Shown in pieces: positions 49,703-62,094 of a DNA stretch of 64,000 nt. The notes beneath the pieces are model-generated. The model was not told the DNA's origin. It saw only the letters and a list, made by a program, of their open reading frames with translations, and did not search any database. This DNA comes from Gavia stellata (lineage: Eukaryota > Chordata > Aves > Gaviiformes > Gaviidae). Numbering within the stretch: the first letter of the stretch is position 1; each line of letters opens with the position of its first letter. A program made the translations under genes and the position numbers. The stretch is taken from NCBI RefSeq assembly GCF_030936135.1, contig NC_082600.1:23877943-23941942 (forward strand). The letters run 5' to 3'.

Positions 49703-50170
49703 AGATTCACAGAATAGTTGAGCTTCCAGATCATCCAGTTTGACCTCCCTGCTCAAAGCATGGTCACCTAGAGCAGGTTGCTCAGAGCTGTGTCCTGTTG
49801 ACTTCTCAGTATCTCCAGGATTGGAGATTCCACAGCCTCTCTAGATATGTTGCAGCATTTGACCACCCTCACAGTAAAGAAGGTTTTTCTTATGTTGGAA
49901 TGGACTTTCCTGTATTTCAGTTTGTGCCTGTTGCCTCTTGTCGTGTCACTGGACACCACTGAGGAGACCCTGGCTCCATCTTCGCAGTTCCCCGCCTCCC
50001 CCCTTTCAAGTATTTATACACACTGATAAGATTCCCTTGACTTTTCTCTTCTCCAGACTAACCATTTCCAGCTCTCTTAGCCTATCCAAATATGACAGAT
50101 GCTCCTGTCCCTTAATCAGCTTAGTGGCCTGCTCCTTTTTGGTTTTCACTAATTTCCTTATTTTATAGAG
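49703..50170 (-). mobile_element. CR1 LINE 3' fragment, old
   Basis: Reverse-complement reading gives the CR1 tail with an eroded frame (GNRHKLKYRKVHSNIRKTFF, then EAVESPILE) and begins at a degraded terminal repeat (GATTCACAGAATAG). Frame breaks are common, so it is clearly older than the 18.3-kb copy. Confidence 0.85.
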
Positions 50171-50369
50171 CTATCCTTCTGAAGCAAAACATCTTGGTAA
50201 ACTAGATCTTACCAAGACAAGGTTGGCCTTTCAGCAACCCCCATGGGTCTCTATCAAGTCCTCATGGTGGTGGCAGCTACCTGCAGGAAGGGAACACAGT
50301 TAAGTGCTGTGTGATGGGAGGTGCTAAGGCTTTTTGGAAGGGAAGTGACACCTCACAAACTCTTGGGAG

Positions 50370-51330
50370 TTCTTTGAAGATGTTCTGGCGCAAGTGTATG
50401 GAGAAAGATGATCCTGTTTATACAATGAATTGGGATTTCTGAAAAGCCTTGACAAAATCAGATATCAAGGGCTGTTGAGGTAACTAAGCTGTTATGTGAC
50501 AAGTGGAATGGCTCTCCTAGATTAATTAAAAAAATAAGAGTGAGGGAGAAGCCTGGGAACAGATGATAAGTTTTCATGCTAGAAGAAAAATGGAAAATGA
50601 ACTGGCATCTGAATATACACATCATTGCAGCAGAGGCCCACAGAGGCTAGGCTAGTGCTGGTACTACTGAAATGCTCATAAATGGTCTGGAAAGAGAATG
50701 AGAATAACTGCAACAAAGCTTGTTTCCAACACAAAATAATACAAGGTACTGAAAGCTTAAGCTGATTGTCTAAAGAAGCAGAAGGATTCTGTAATGCTAA
50801 GTGACTGAGCAGTAAAATAATTGACATGATTCAATATTGATGAATGTAAAGTGCATTTAGGAAAAAGCAATCTTAACTGCACATGGATGACAATGGGGTT
50901 TAATTTACCTAACACTCTGGAAAGATCTTGGTGTCCTCTCTGCAAATGTCAGGTCAGTGCTATTCGGTAATGTTGAAGGGAAATAGAATGCTAAGAATTT
51001 TTAGGAAAGAAATAGAAAATCGAACAGAAAAACTTCATTTTGTAAATGTAATATGACTGCATCTTAAATACTATATGTAGTTTACAATAAGAGCACAGAA
51101 AAGCTACAGCAAGGATGATTAAAAGTATCAGATTGTTTATATATGAAGTAATAAGGAGTAGATAAGGATTTTTTTCTTGGAAAAAGCTAGGACCGGAAGC
51201 AGTAGGACACTACAGATGGCATGCATAGCATAAAGAAGGTGATTGGGAATGATTATTCACTCTTGTGAGATGAGTTTTGGGGCATCTAAGAATGTGAGGT
51301 AAGATATTTAAAAATGAGAAAAGGTACAAT
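50370..51330 (+). mobile_element. Ancient CR1/L3-like LINE relic, + strand
   Basis: Low-identity but ordered landmarks of a CR1/L3-like ORF2: TTCTGAAAAGCCTTGACAAAATC (FxKAFDKV motif region near 50430), AATTGATGAATGTAAAGTGCATTTAGG-type (FNxDKCKVMHIG region near 50833), and GGAAAGATCTTGGTGTCC (ERDLGV region near 50922). No intact frame. It abuts the younger antisense CR1, so two LINE insertions neighbour each other here. Confidence 0.6.
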
Positions 51331-53489
51331 CTTTTCACAAAATCGCATCACTGACTGTGAAAGTCAGTGCCACGGTTCATTGTACAGGCCAAATAACAAG
51401 GTAACAAGAAGGACAATATCCCTTTTTGTTTTGGTTTTATTCACAGTTGTCACATTCCCATCAGAAATGACTGGGTCAGGAGGAACATCCTGGGGGACAA
51501 GGGCTTGTGCCTTGCAAGCAGCCACAGAGAGGAGCCTCTCCGGGACCCTGGGTGTGCAGGGGAGGGAGCTGCAGCTCCTGGAGAGCTGTGAGCAGAAGGG
51601 AGGAGCCAGCCCAGGACTCAGGTCATGGAAGCAATCTCCAGGGAGCAGAGGGGAACGTGCAAAGTCTGCTGCAACTCAGAGTGTTATCAAGTGATGTTAA
51701 AAAGTCTGAAAGAAAGATCTGTTCAGTGAGAAGAAAGGGCTTGGAAGACTTAGTTACGAGACTACATCATCTCTGTTCTATCTTACTGAATTCCTTTGAA
51801 GTCTCTTATGTATGTGTATATGGGTGTGTATCTAAGCACTTAGTTATTGCAGGTTTTATTTTCAAAAACTCTGCTTGTTTTAAACTGTTGGGCTTGGGGA
51901 GAAGATACAGGCACAGCTGCCTTGAAGTTCTAGTTGACTCAGGATTAATCTCGTTGAAGAGCTAACAACAGATGGTTGGTCCTGTCCATGGGCCATATTA
52001 AGCATAGATGGGGCTATGTTTTGGATTCGTGAATGAAAACAGTGTTGGTAACACAGGGATGTTTTACTTAGTGCTGAGCAGTGCTTACACAGCATCAGGG
52101 CCTTTTCTGCTTCTCACCCTGCCCCACCAGCAAGCAGGCTGGGGGTGCAGAAGGAGTTGGGAGGGGACGCAGGCCGGGATTAAACCGCAACACCTTTCTA
52201 AAATCTTTAGCTTAGGGCTAGCAAATCAAAGGATCATGACGTAAAATACTTCAACTTTTTTAGTCACTGTTGATTTACTGTTGCTTACATGCCATTTTCT
52301 GCCTTCTGCCTTTGAGAAGCAATACCTCTCTCTGTAATGTCACTGTAGTACCACATCTCTCTTTAATTATAAATACTACTAGGACTGTTGTTAGCTATGG
52401 AGGTATATCATTCTACTGGGAGATGGATAACTGGCTGTTTAGGCTGCAAATGTAAAACACATCCTGAGATCAAGGACCAATGGCAGCTGGGCTAGCATAA
52501 TAATTATAGAAGAATAGAAAAATTTCAAATAATTTGAGAAATCTAACTTGGAAACACAGAATGAGAAGGAAGTTCTTTACCGTTACGTATGCATGTCCTA
52601 GGAAGTCATCTCTAGCCCCTAAATGAAGAGGTTTTGTGTAGCTCACACACCTCAAAGCTAGCCCTTGCAGAGTGAGCTTACTTGGCAACTTTATTACGGC
52701 ATATGATTACCCCACAGCCCTTTGCAGCATGTCATTACTTGTTCACCTGTCTAGCATAACAACACCACTGGTGCTTTAAATACCCACAATAACTCCAAGA
52801 GTCAAAATCTGTGATGCTGCAAGCTCTAACCTTCTTTAGACTTTAGATCCCAAGTGTTTTGTCTTCTGCTGTCCCTAGGAAGGAGCTTTTCAACCTATCG
52901 TGCCACCTGTAGCCCCAGAGGGAAGATGTGCAGTGAGCCGTATGAGACCACAAACTTAATAGGAGAGTGCACCTTGTTTTGAGACTGTGTATTTATTGTG
53001 ACAAAGTAGTATCAAAATGGAAATATGGTGTCCAGGTAAAGTTACGTCAACTGAAAAATGTCTTTCTGGACAGGTACAAAATGAGAAAGGCCTTCTCTGG
53101 TGCCACGTGCAATATTAAGAAAAAGGCCTCATTAGCCAAATACTAATGGAAAGAAAGGGTTACTCAGCACCAGCACAGCCTCCATCACAGTACTGCTACA
53201 ATGACCATCTCAGTCAGGGTGGGGTGGCCTGAGTCCTCCTGAAAGCAGAAGCGGTGGAAATGAAGGTGATCCACCCAGCAGGGAGGAAAAGGAGCAATGG
53301 CTCTTTCTGAGGGACAGCCACCACAAAGGCTCCCTGAGCAGGAGGTTTAACAGCCCCTGTGTAAGCTTTTTCAGGTTTCCTTCCTGATCTGTTGCCTTCT
53401 GCTTCCAGAACACCCTCTTTTGCTCTGCCTAGATGGCCGTTCTCATCCCGATGGTGGACCAAGGCCTTGATTGTGCTTTTCTTATCCAG

Positions 53490-53579
53490 AATGTATAACT
53501 TTTAAAGACATCATCAGAGACTGCTACCTGGTATCTCAGGATCTGGCCCCTCATGGCACAACTGAAGCTTATCCTTCAG
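53490..53579 (+). CDS. Candidate exon E2 of the unrecognised + strand gene
   Basis: 90 nt with a strong acceptor (TTGTGCTTTTCTTATCCAG) and a moderate donor (TTCAG|GTGATT). Only phase 1 is open, and in that phase it ends in phase 1, so it fits exactly between E and F. It encodes CITFKDIIRDCYLVSQDLAP, then HGTTEAYPS. The FKDIIRD segment resembles the exiting helix of an EF-hand. The same frame stays open past the donor to 53818, so the donor choice rests on phase agreement. Confidence 0.4.
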
Positions 53580-54930
53580 GTGATTCAGTGATAAGAAAGA
53601 AAAAAGTAGGCATGTTAGTCCTTGACAGTGTCTTGAGGGACACAGTGCAGCGTGTTACCACCTTTACATATTCTTCTTATACACACCTGCATCCCAATGA
53701 CTTTGTAACTTCAAAGGAAGAGGCCTGGACTAGTTTCCTCCCTTTGCAGGCCCCTGGAGAGAAGCGCTGGGAGGCATGGCCCACCAGCTGGCAGCCAGAG
53801 CTGCCAGACTTCAGATGAGAAGGTCGTGGCATAACGTTATCCCTACGGACCTATGTAGTCCTGCAGCAGCTTTTTGTAGAGGGAAGGGCAATGAAAAGAG
53901 TTGGCCTGCATGTCTTTGCGAGGATGACTGCATGGGTGCTTCCCAACTCTGTCTTTCTGAGCTGCTCTGAAAGGGGGCAGCTGGTGATGCATCAGGTGCC
54001 ACTGGGAAAGAGAGGTGACTTTAGGAGACAGACAAAATGTCACCCCAGTGTGACAGGAGTGGTTTGGCATGATTTGCTGTTGGAATGACTGATTGTTATG
54101 GACTGCCCCTCCAATGTCCAATTATTTAAGATATCTGCTTCAGCAGTATGACTCCATGAATGGTCTGTGCTTCTCTGTCCCCTCGAGATGGTGAAAGGAA
54201 AACCTGATACTCCCCAGAACTGCTCTCAGACCCTGTTCCCAAGGACTCCGCTAACAACTGCAGTGGACCTTGTGGTAGAGAGTGATGTGGAGGAATGATG
54301 TGGCCCTGAAAGGTGGGCCCTCACCCAGATCTTCCTTTTCACCCCACAAGACAAAATAATTTAGATGACTGAAGCAGAAGACAGGCTATCATTCACACAG
54401 CCTTGCAATGCATCTGACCTGAGATGCAGGGGACAGAGAGAACCAGAGATTTGATGATGATCAAAGGTCTGTTGCATCTTTGCACAGCAGGGACACAACT
54501 CTTCTTAGCATAAAGTAGTTATGACCGTTACAACTTCTACTGTAGATCGCTATGTGGCTGGTAGCCAGCCTGATTTTCTGGAGTTGGGAAGATTCTGGGA
54601 GAAAAATAATGTCTTCTGCACCATTTCATTATTATAGCTAGCTACTGGGATTCTTTCTGTGAACAACACACTTATTCTGATATAAATATGCTGTTTTCCT
54701 GAAGAGCAGAAAGTAAAACTGATTCTTACATGGAGTGAGCACTGCCAGCACCATCTGGTTTTGCAGTGGAGGAGGGAATCCCACTTTCAGCACTTCAGTT
54801 CTCCCCGTGATCAGTCCTATACGCTATGTTACATGCTAGATGATTTGAGTCAGGGAATATGATTCTTCTTAAAGTTCTTAAACTTTGTAAAGATTTTTGT
54901 TTCATTCTGTATTGCAATTCCCAATTTTAG

Positions 54931-55007
54931 TGAAGAGTTCTTTGGAGGACTATAAAATCAGACGGGAAGCCAAATTACATGAGAAAGAACAAAAGACAGC
55001 ACCAGAA
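54931..55007 (+). CDS. Candidate exon F of the unrecognised + strand gene
   Basis: 77 nt, acceptor GCAATTCCCAATTTTAG, donor GAA|GTAACT. It is open only in phase 1 to 0: KSSLEDYKIRREAKLHEKEQ then KTAPE, a highly charged helix likely to be solvent-exposed or coiled-coil. The phase matches exon E2 (or E directly). It lies inside TSHR intron 8 on the opposite strand. Confidence 0.42.
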
Positions 55008-55359
55008 GTAACTTTATTCTGTCTAAAATTATTTTTTCATCTCTGTTTCAATTTCCTTTACATGTGTGCTACTAGAGTCCTTAGTTTGTATTATAATTGT
55101 GCTACAATTGTACAGTCATAAGACAGATTCTAGTACAGAATCTTTCAGAAGAAAAATTGGTAGGAACAGTATTTCTAATGTAAGATGCAAACATTTCTTA
55201 AATCAGTTCCCTAAAGCACAACTTTTGTTGCTGATACTCTTTTTGCAAACATGCCATTCCCATCCCTCCTGCTTTGCTGCTAGAAATGGTTGGAAAGAAA
55301 GTCTAACCTAAAATAGTATCATTTTTAAAGCTTTCTCTACTTCATTTTCTCCTACTCAC

Positions 55360-55437
55360 AGTAGAGTTGGTCCACTGTGTACTCCCAGAAACGCATCATC
55401 GTTGATAACTTCCAGGTATTTGTTCTTGTGCAGATAG
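55360..55437 (-). CDS. TSHR: TSHR exon 8 equivalent (LRR)
   Basis: 78 nt, identical in length to human exon 8, phase 2 to 2, acceptor GTTTCTGCAG, donor CTACT|GTGAGT. It encodes YLHKNKYLEVINDDAFLGVH then SGPTLL; human reads [20 protein letters not shown]. This is one leucine-rich-repeat unit of the hormone-binding ectodomain. Confidence 0.96.
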
Positions 55438-56931
55438 CTGCAGAAACAAACAAAACACAGTGATTTGGAAATAGTTATCCATAGGTTAAAGAAGATGATC
55501 TTCAGTTTACTTGCCTGAGCGGATTCACAGAAGGCAATCCTATCCCAACACCATATTGAAGCATAATCAGCATAATTACTTCATTTTCTGTGTACCAAGG
55601 AACAAATACAGGTTTGCTATTTTGAAAATAAATTAAATTTCTCAGCAAATAATAAATAAATTAGCAAAATAAATTATCTTTGCTCAAAATTCTTTTTCTC
55701 TGCCATACACATAAAGACACATGCATACATGATACTTACAGGAACACATCGTGAACAAACATGAAAATAATTCCCTCTTTGTTTTGAGTTCGATAATAAG
55801 AGTTTTAAATGCTTTAAAATCTCTATAGCCAAGTGGACACTCCCATATAAAGGTCAACAGTTAAGAATGAAGTTTTGTTATAAGAGCAAGAGAGGGAGTG
55901 AGAAGGAGGATAAATCTGAAGGAAAAAATAATATAAAACTTATGTAAAAAAAAATGATGATTCTAAAGTCTTGGCAAAAGCATGACCAATTTCCTGAGTA
56001 GCCAACACTTTCCTGAAATATGGAATGCTGCAAATTTCTCCTATCATTACATGAGTCATGTAATCAAGGACCAACATTAATTCCCATCACTCTGGAAAAT
56101 GACTTATAAGAAAGTGTGGATTCAGGAAGTAGGGAATTTACAGAGTTGAGTTAAAGGTGTGTGATTAAAGACAGGCAATGCAAGGCTACTGAACACTCAA
56201 AAAATTAACATAACCCAAGTGGAACAATCAATGTTAAATTCAGTTCTGTGATTGTAGATTTAAAAGTGACTGATCTAGAATGAATCTTGATTTTTTTTTT
56301 TTTTTTTAAGCTGGAATCCTGTTTACCATGGTCTGAAATTGTTGTTTGAGAAACTTATAAATACATGGATTATTATTACAGGTAATTCAGTCAAGTTCTA
56401 AATTGCTTTAGAGAGGCTGTGCATTTCTGTCCGAGACTTTTGTTCTGAAAGGCTTCAGGGAGAAATAATTGGCTTCAGTAGTTCCACAATTGCAGGTGTA
56501 CAAAGAGAAAGCATAAATTAAAAAAGCTGCAGGAGCAGAAGCAGCACAGGCATCCTGCTTTTCTGCCAGAGTCACAGTGGATGTGCGGCACTGAACACAT
56601 TTTATGACATTCTGTGAAGAGCAGATATACACAGAACATTATGGAATAAAAAAATAAGCGTTATTTTTCTGCATACTGTGCCAGCTTGTGTGTACTAGTT
56701 TGGTACATTTGACATAGAGTTAGATTAAAAATGTGGTTTTGGAACTATTGTCCAGCTAAAAAGTACTGCACAAAATGCAACAGGCATGTTAATCTCCTTG
56801 ACGAGGTGGTTCCTCCTGGTTAGCCAGGAGGAAGGAGGACTGCAGTTATAAGCAGCTAGATCTCCTAAACACAAAACAGGAACATGCTGAATTAGCTGAG
56901 CAATGAAAAGAGACTGAAGATTAGGTTGCGA

Positions 56932-56995
56932 TATATACACACGTACCTATATACGTGTATATGTGTGTGTGTACGTATATAGATATGTACACATG
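56932..56995. repeat. Imperfect TA/TG microsatellite with self-complementary arms
   Basis: Alternating ATATATACACACGTACC, TATATACGTGTATATG, TGTGTGTGTACGTATATAG. The CAC/GTG and TATA blocks can pair with each other, so the tract could form a hairpin or cruciform. Confidence 0.75.
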
Positions 56996-59900
56996 GATAC
57001 TACTGTGATAATTCTTTCCCTAAGCCAGCAATTAAACCCTAGGTGGTGTTTTTACTTAGTTTCAATCCACTTCTGTCACCATGTTTACAAGAGAAACAGC
57101 TTGCAGGCATCAAACCTAGTCATGCTTTTTAACTTAATTTAGATGGAAATTGAAATCTTGTGATGGGATTAAGAATCATTTACCAAATATAGTAGTCCGT
57201 GGAGGAGGATGGAGGAGCATCTAGCTCTGTTGGCTGAGGGGCACTACATATGCAAGGAGACAAAACAGTCCAAGCATTTTGTTTCTGTACTATGATGAGA
57301 AAAAGGACCTCTGAGAGAAGTTTGAACTAGGGCAGCAAAGGGGATGGTACAGCTGCAGGACTGTGCTTCAGGGCAGAAATGCAATGCAGCCCATTAAGGA
57401 GGAGAACATAGAAAATTGCCAAGGAAATTTGTCAACGGGAATGTATGTTCCCCTTGATGAAATGATGGCAAAACGATCAACGTTATAAAGGCCCTGAAGG
57501 ACCATGGTGCCTAGGCAGAAGAGACTCATAGCACCTGTGACTATCCCATTTATAAATGTTAGCAATTTTCTGGATAGTGGAAAAGGTAAAGTCTAATGGC
57601 CCCATTAGCAAACCACAAATTAAAGCATGAAGCTGCAGTCTAGGAGCAACAACAGGGTCCATAGGCTGCTCAGGTAGCTCAGGTCCAGCAGAACCAGGAA
57701 AAGGAACTCATAGTGAGATAAGTATGACAACAGTGGGTGTCCCAGGCCCAACAACTACAAGTGTCAGGATTGCTTGACATTTCACCAACAAGGGCACAGG
57801 GCTGGTGGAGGCCTTGTGATGCAAGAATGAAGAAAAAGAAGGTGAGTGCAGATGATGACCATAAAACATTGCTCAAGAGACGATTATGTGGCCCTCAGTT
57901 CAGCTAAAGGAGAGAAACTTTGCAAGGATTGCAGAGAGACTGCCTTACGGAGGTCATGTTTCACAGGGTAGATAAAAGCAGAGAAAATTCCTAATTATAA
58001 GATCAGCAGCAAAAGAAAGAAATAGGAGAAAACCAACAATATTGCCCCAGTGAAGCCAGGTGACATTGCTCAGAATTTAAACATAATTATCTTAAAAAGA
58101 GGAATTTCATAAAATTGAGTGCAGTTGGCACAGAAATTATAAGATGCCCAGGCCAGACCTATTAAAGAAATTAAATGAAATGAAAGGAGAAAGAATTTGA
58201 TACTACTGATGCAGGTAGTAATACCTCAAGCAGAGAGGGATGTTTGGTACTATAACTATTATAAACATTTTAAAGCTAGCTTGTCATGTACCTAGGAAGG
58301 CAAAAAATACAATAGAAAGGTTGTCACAAGAGATTTCAGGGGGTGTCCCTGAAGCTGCTGTGATTTGTGGCCATTGTGCCAGGTAGTGGCAAAGACACAA
58401 AGGTCAAACCTTTCCTAATTGTTAAGTTCTGTAACAAAAACGCCATTTGAGTTGGTGGCTGTGGAGATAATGGAATTGACTCAGAGAAGTGCAGAAGGCC
58501 ACTATTTTATCTTTGTGCTGGAAGAATCTTTCAAATTCAGATAGCTGAACTGGGGTTTAGCTGTAAAAGTAATAAAGTCAGAGCAACTGTTTCTTGGTGT
58601 GGAAAAAAATCAAGCAAAGATTCCAATCCTGTTCTGGTTGAAGTGATTGGCAAATGTTCCATAACATTCACTGGATATGATATAAGCTTATATTGATCAC
58701 CATAGTCAGAAATGAGAAGTAAATGCACTTCGACTGGGTTACACAACACAAAGTCTTCGGGAACCAAGCCTAGGTAACACTTCTGGCATATTATTCATTA
58801 GACATTACCCATGCCTAAAGCCTTGTTTCTTACAGAGGAAAATAGCTTACGTCAACTTCTCAGCTATTGCTGTTTGAAACAAGCTTTCATTCTTTAGAAA
58901 TATATGACATTCTAGTATCACCTGACATTTGTGTTTTCTGAGAACTGACTTTCATATTCTGTAAATGACAACCTAGTCACTTTTGTTGTGAACTTTTTCT
59001 TCAGTTTGCAAATTTCCTCATGATTTTGTCTGCAAATCTAATACAAAAATAGAAACCAGAGCACAAGCTAAGAATTAATCCAAGATTTCAATATCTAGTT
59101 TGTAGGTTTGGAGGACACAAAAACCTGCCCGACCTAATAAAACCTGTCTGCTTTAGTAACTAAACATTATCATACAACCAGATAATTGCTTGTCCATTTT
59201 TGACATATTTTCGCCTGATATTTGAACACCATAGTGAGTGATAAACCTGAAATATAATAGTTTACCTACACGATAAAAATCTTCAAACTTACAAATAGAA
59301 ACAGCCAGCTAGAGACTTTGGGGAAGTTCATAACCATGCGTTACCAAGGAGGGGCTGCAGTGGTAGCTGCCAGTTTTCACACAGATGAGTCAGGCCCATC
59401 AGAATGTACAATTTCCTGATGCTAATTGATTTCAGTTGTTTAAGCCCTTTTATTTTGATAGGTACCTCTTTTAAATGGAAAGAATAAGACATTGGTAAAT
59501 ATTAATTTGACAAAGAAAGTTTATGTATAGCCAGTATAGCTCCTTCTGAGAGTGCCTTTAATCCTGTTGTTAATAATAGCTAAATGGTATAGAATGTCAT
59601 TTAAATACACTGCAGAAAAGAAAACCACAACAGTAGTACCCATGCATCTAAACAAATGTTGGAAGTCTCAGAAATTACAGGGGTGAAACGGAATATTTCT
59701 CTTCAGTGGGGACACTAGAATAATAGTAATTTTGGAAAGTTGGTGGAAGGCAATCTGATAGACATGAATACCACAGTGCAAAGTATGCAGGAAATCTGGA
59801 GTAGTAAATGCTGAATCTGGAGTAGGATATGCTGATGGTTTCATAGTGCTGTAAGTAAAAGAAGGCTTTTTAAAATTTTATTCATTTTTTTAATCAAATC

Positions 59901-61020
59901 AGATCAGTAAGCTAACTATGCTAGTGACTAATACAGAATCTCTACAGACTCAAGATCCAGGGGCAAGTGGGAAAAATACTGCATTAACTCTCAGCCCCAC
60001 CAGAAAACAACATGACTGCAGTATGCTGAGCAGGATCTTCTGAAGACATGAAACAGTAATAGGGCATTCCAACTGCTATGTAAAACAGGACAATGTCATG
60101 TCAGGGCGTGACAGAGATACTGAGTATTCAGACATTATCAATGCATGCTTCATAAAGCAACAGGTTAGAGAGTCCATATGAGGAAAAGCAACTTTTGATT
60201 TCAGCTTGAGTGGCACCCACACTCTGTTTCAAAATGTTACAGTCTAAAGTCTGTTTTATAAGAGCAACCACCAGGTAGTGATATTTAGCAACTCTGTAGG
60301 ACCAAAACAGCCAAAGAATACACAACAGCTATAGTCTTCAAAAAGGAGAAAAACATATATATGAGAAAACTTCCTTAAAAATAAACAAAAGTATGAAAGT
60401 TAAATTATTGAGGGCATTCTGGGAGCTCTTTAGGGACATCATTTTAGAGATACAGAGCAAACATGAAAAGCATGAGATAGCAAAAGAAAAAAAAAATTCT
60501 GATTATCCAAAATATTCAAAATCTTCAACTGAGATGAAAAACTGAAAAAAGCTGAAAGGTCTGAAGATATTTTCACAAAATATTTTATTTTTACTAAAAG
60601 TGTATTTTCTTCTGGGGGTAAAGGATATGAATAAAAACTGCTGACCAGCTACTTCAACTAACCAACATATAGTTCCACATACCTTTCTTTTTTCAGTGTA
60701 AAGATTTCTATTTCTCTTTTTCCATAGTACAAGGTCATTCATACTATCCCCCATTTTGTTGCTGGACACACTTTTCTCAGTGGTTTTTTTTAAGATGGAT
60801 TATTTCACTGATAAGGTTTTACTGCAGTTCCACAGCCAATTTTATCAGCACAGGGAATGATGTAATAAGAATGAACAGCCAGATTAGGGAAAAAGGGAGG
60901 TTTTGCAAAATTTTCTTCCAAAGGATCACTTAGTTAAAAACAAAGTTAAGTTACCAAAATTCCTAGTTGGAATACCTCACTGGCTTATAGAATTATGTAT
61001 TATTTCATAGTATCTGCTTG

Positions 61021-61219
61021 CTTTCTTTCAGCTTCTGATTTTAAAATAAGGCAGCAGAGCTTAACAAACAAGGAGAAGAATAATACATTGGCCACACATT
61101 TAAGTATCACCACTATAGTATTAAATGGGTTCTGGACATGTAACATGTTAATGTATCCATGCATCCTGTTGGATTATGAAATGAAGGTTAAAGAAAGGGA
61201 GAACAGGCAAAAGAGATGC
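61021..61219 (+). CDS. Possible additional + strand exon H
   Basis: Acceptor TGCTTGCTTTCTTTCAG is strong, and the donor ATTG|GTAAAT is usable. In phase 1 to 1 about 199 nt are open, starting SDFKIRQQSLTNKEKNNT. That start loosely echoes exon F (EDYKIRREAKLHEKEQKT). Its phase agrees with exon G downstream but not directly with F, so an unseen exon would be needed between F and H. Treat as weak. Confidence 0.2.
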
Positions 61220-62094
61220 ATTGGTAAATGAGCAGTATTAAGGATTCATCGTATGTTTTTTCTACACCATTGTTTATCTTGACTCTGAGCTAAGCCAAGC
61301 ATTCTAAGTGATCCCTGAGAGTGTATACTGAAGTAAATATATTCTTTTGGAGTTTATTTTTGTAATTAGATTTTGAGATTGCACACTTTCCATTTCAGTA
61401 ATTTAGACAACTCTGTAAAAGCTCATCACAAATATATTTTGCCATTCACTGGAAATATGTTTTAAAAAAAAAAAAAATCTTCTTTCCTCACCAATTTCCT
61501 TACAGAAATAAACATTGGTGCAGGAGCAACGCTTTGCAGAAGCCTGCAGGAGTGATGCTGTTCATGGACCTTAATGATATGTTAGAACGAAGGTTTCACG
61601 TTTCAGATGAATGCTGTTTAGTAAAAGTGTCATTTGGCCTTTCATTCCTGGTTCTTTACTTCCCTGCCTTTATAAAACATATACAGCGACACTGTGCTTT
61701 GCTATAAAACACAGATCCTTGTGGGATGAGAAGATTTATTAGGTAGTGCCATCATTCAGTATGATAACAGAAACCATTTATGCATGGTTCCACACCTTTA
61801 TCTGCATTGATTGCATTTATCTGTCATTGATTTTGACCTCCTGGAATTACATAGGTCTTTTATACTGCAAGAGTGGTAGAAAGGCACACTGCATGGTAGA
61901 ACGTAGCCTCCGAGATTCCCAAAATGTCTTCCGATTTATGGATGGAACATGGAGTCTTTGAATGATTTGTCAAAAATGAATTCTTGTTTTTGGTTGTTTT
62001 CCTTTTTTACTTGTTTTCCTCTTTGACATCATCATTCAAAACCTGTTAAAATTTCTTTCCCTCACTCTTTCTCTTAGTTTCTTTTTGCTCCTAG

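Larger units (their letters stand above)
48516..55359 (-). other. TSHR: TSHR intron 8 equivalent
   Basis: A 6.8-kb phase-2 intron. It carries an antisense CR1 fragment (49703-50170), an old sense-strand LINE relic (about 50370-51330), a GC-richer segment at 51470-51680 of unknown origin, and candidate + strand exons at 53490 and 54931. Confidence 0.88.
45374..55437 (-). other. TSHR: TSHR gene, 3' three exons (thyrotropin receptor)
   Basis: TSHR encodes the plasma-membrane receptor for thyroid-stimulating hormone, a leucine-rich-repeat glycoprotein-hormone GPCR that signals mainly through Gs and cAMP. Three - strand exons with human-like lengths (78, 189 and 1411 nt coding) join in phase 2. 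They cover the last LRR, the LRR C-cap, the hinge and the whole seven-helix domain, equivalent to about human residues 206-764. All splice sites are canonical and no stop or frameshift is present. The N-terminal exons (1-7) are outside or beyond the right edge. Tail-to-tail orientation with GTF2A1 matches the human locus. LHCGR and FSHR were considered, but the hinge ([17 protein letters not shown]) is specific to TSHR. Confidence 0.97.

Noticed and set aside
55505-55620. - strand open segment reading VPWYTENEVIMLIMLQYG
   Set aside because: It lies between TSHR exons 7 and 8, matches no part of TSHR, and its only donor would be GCAAGT. Not supported.
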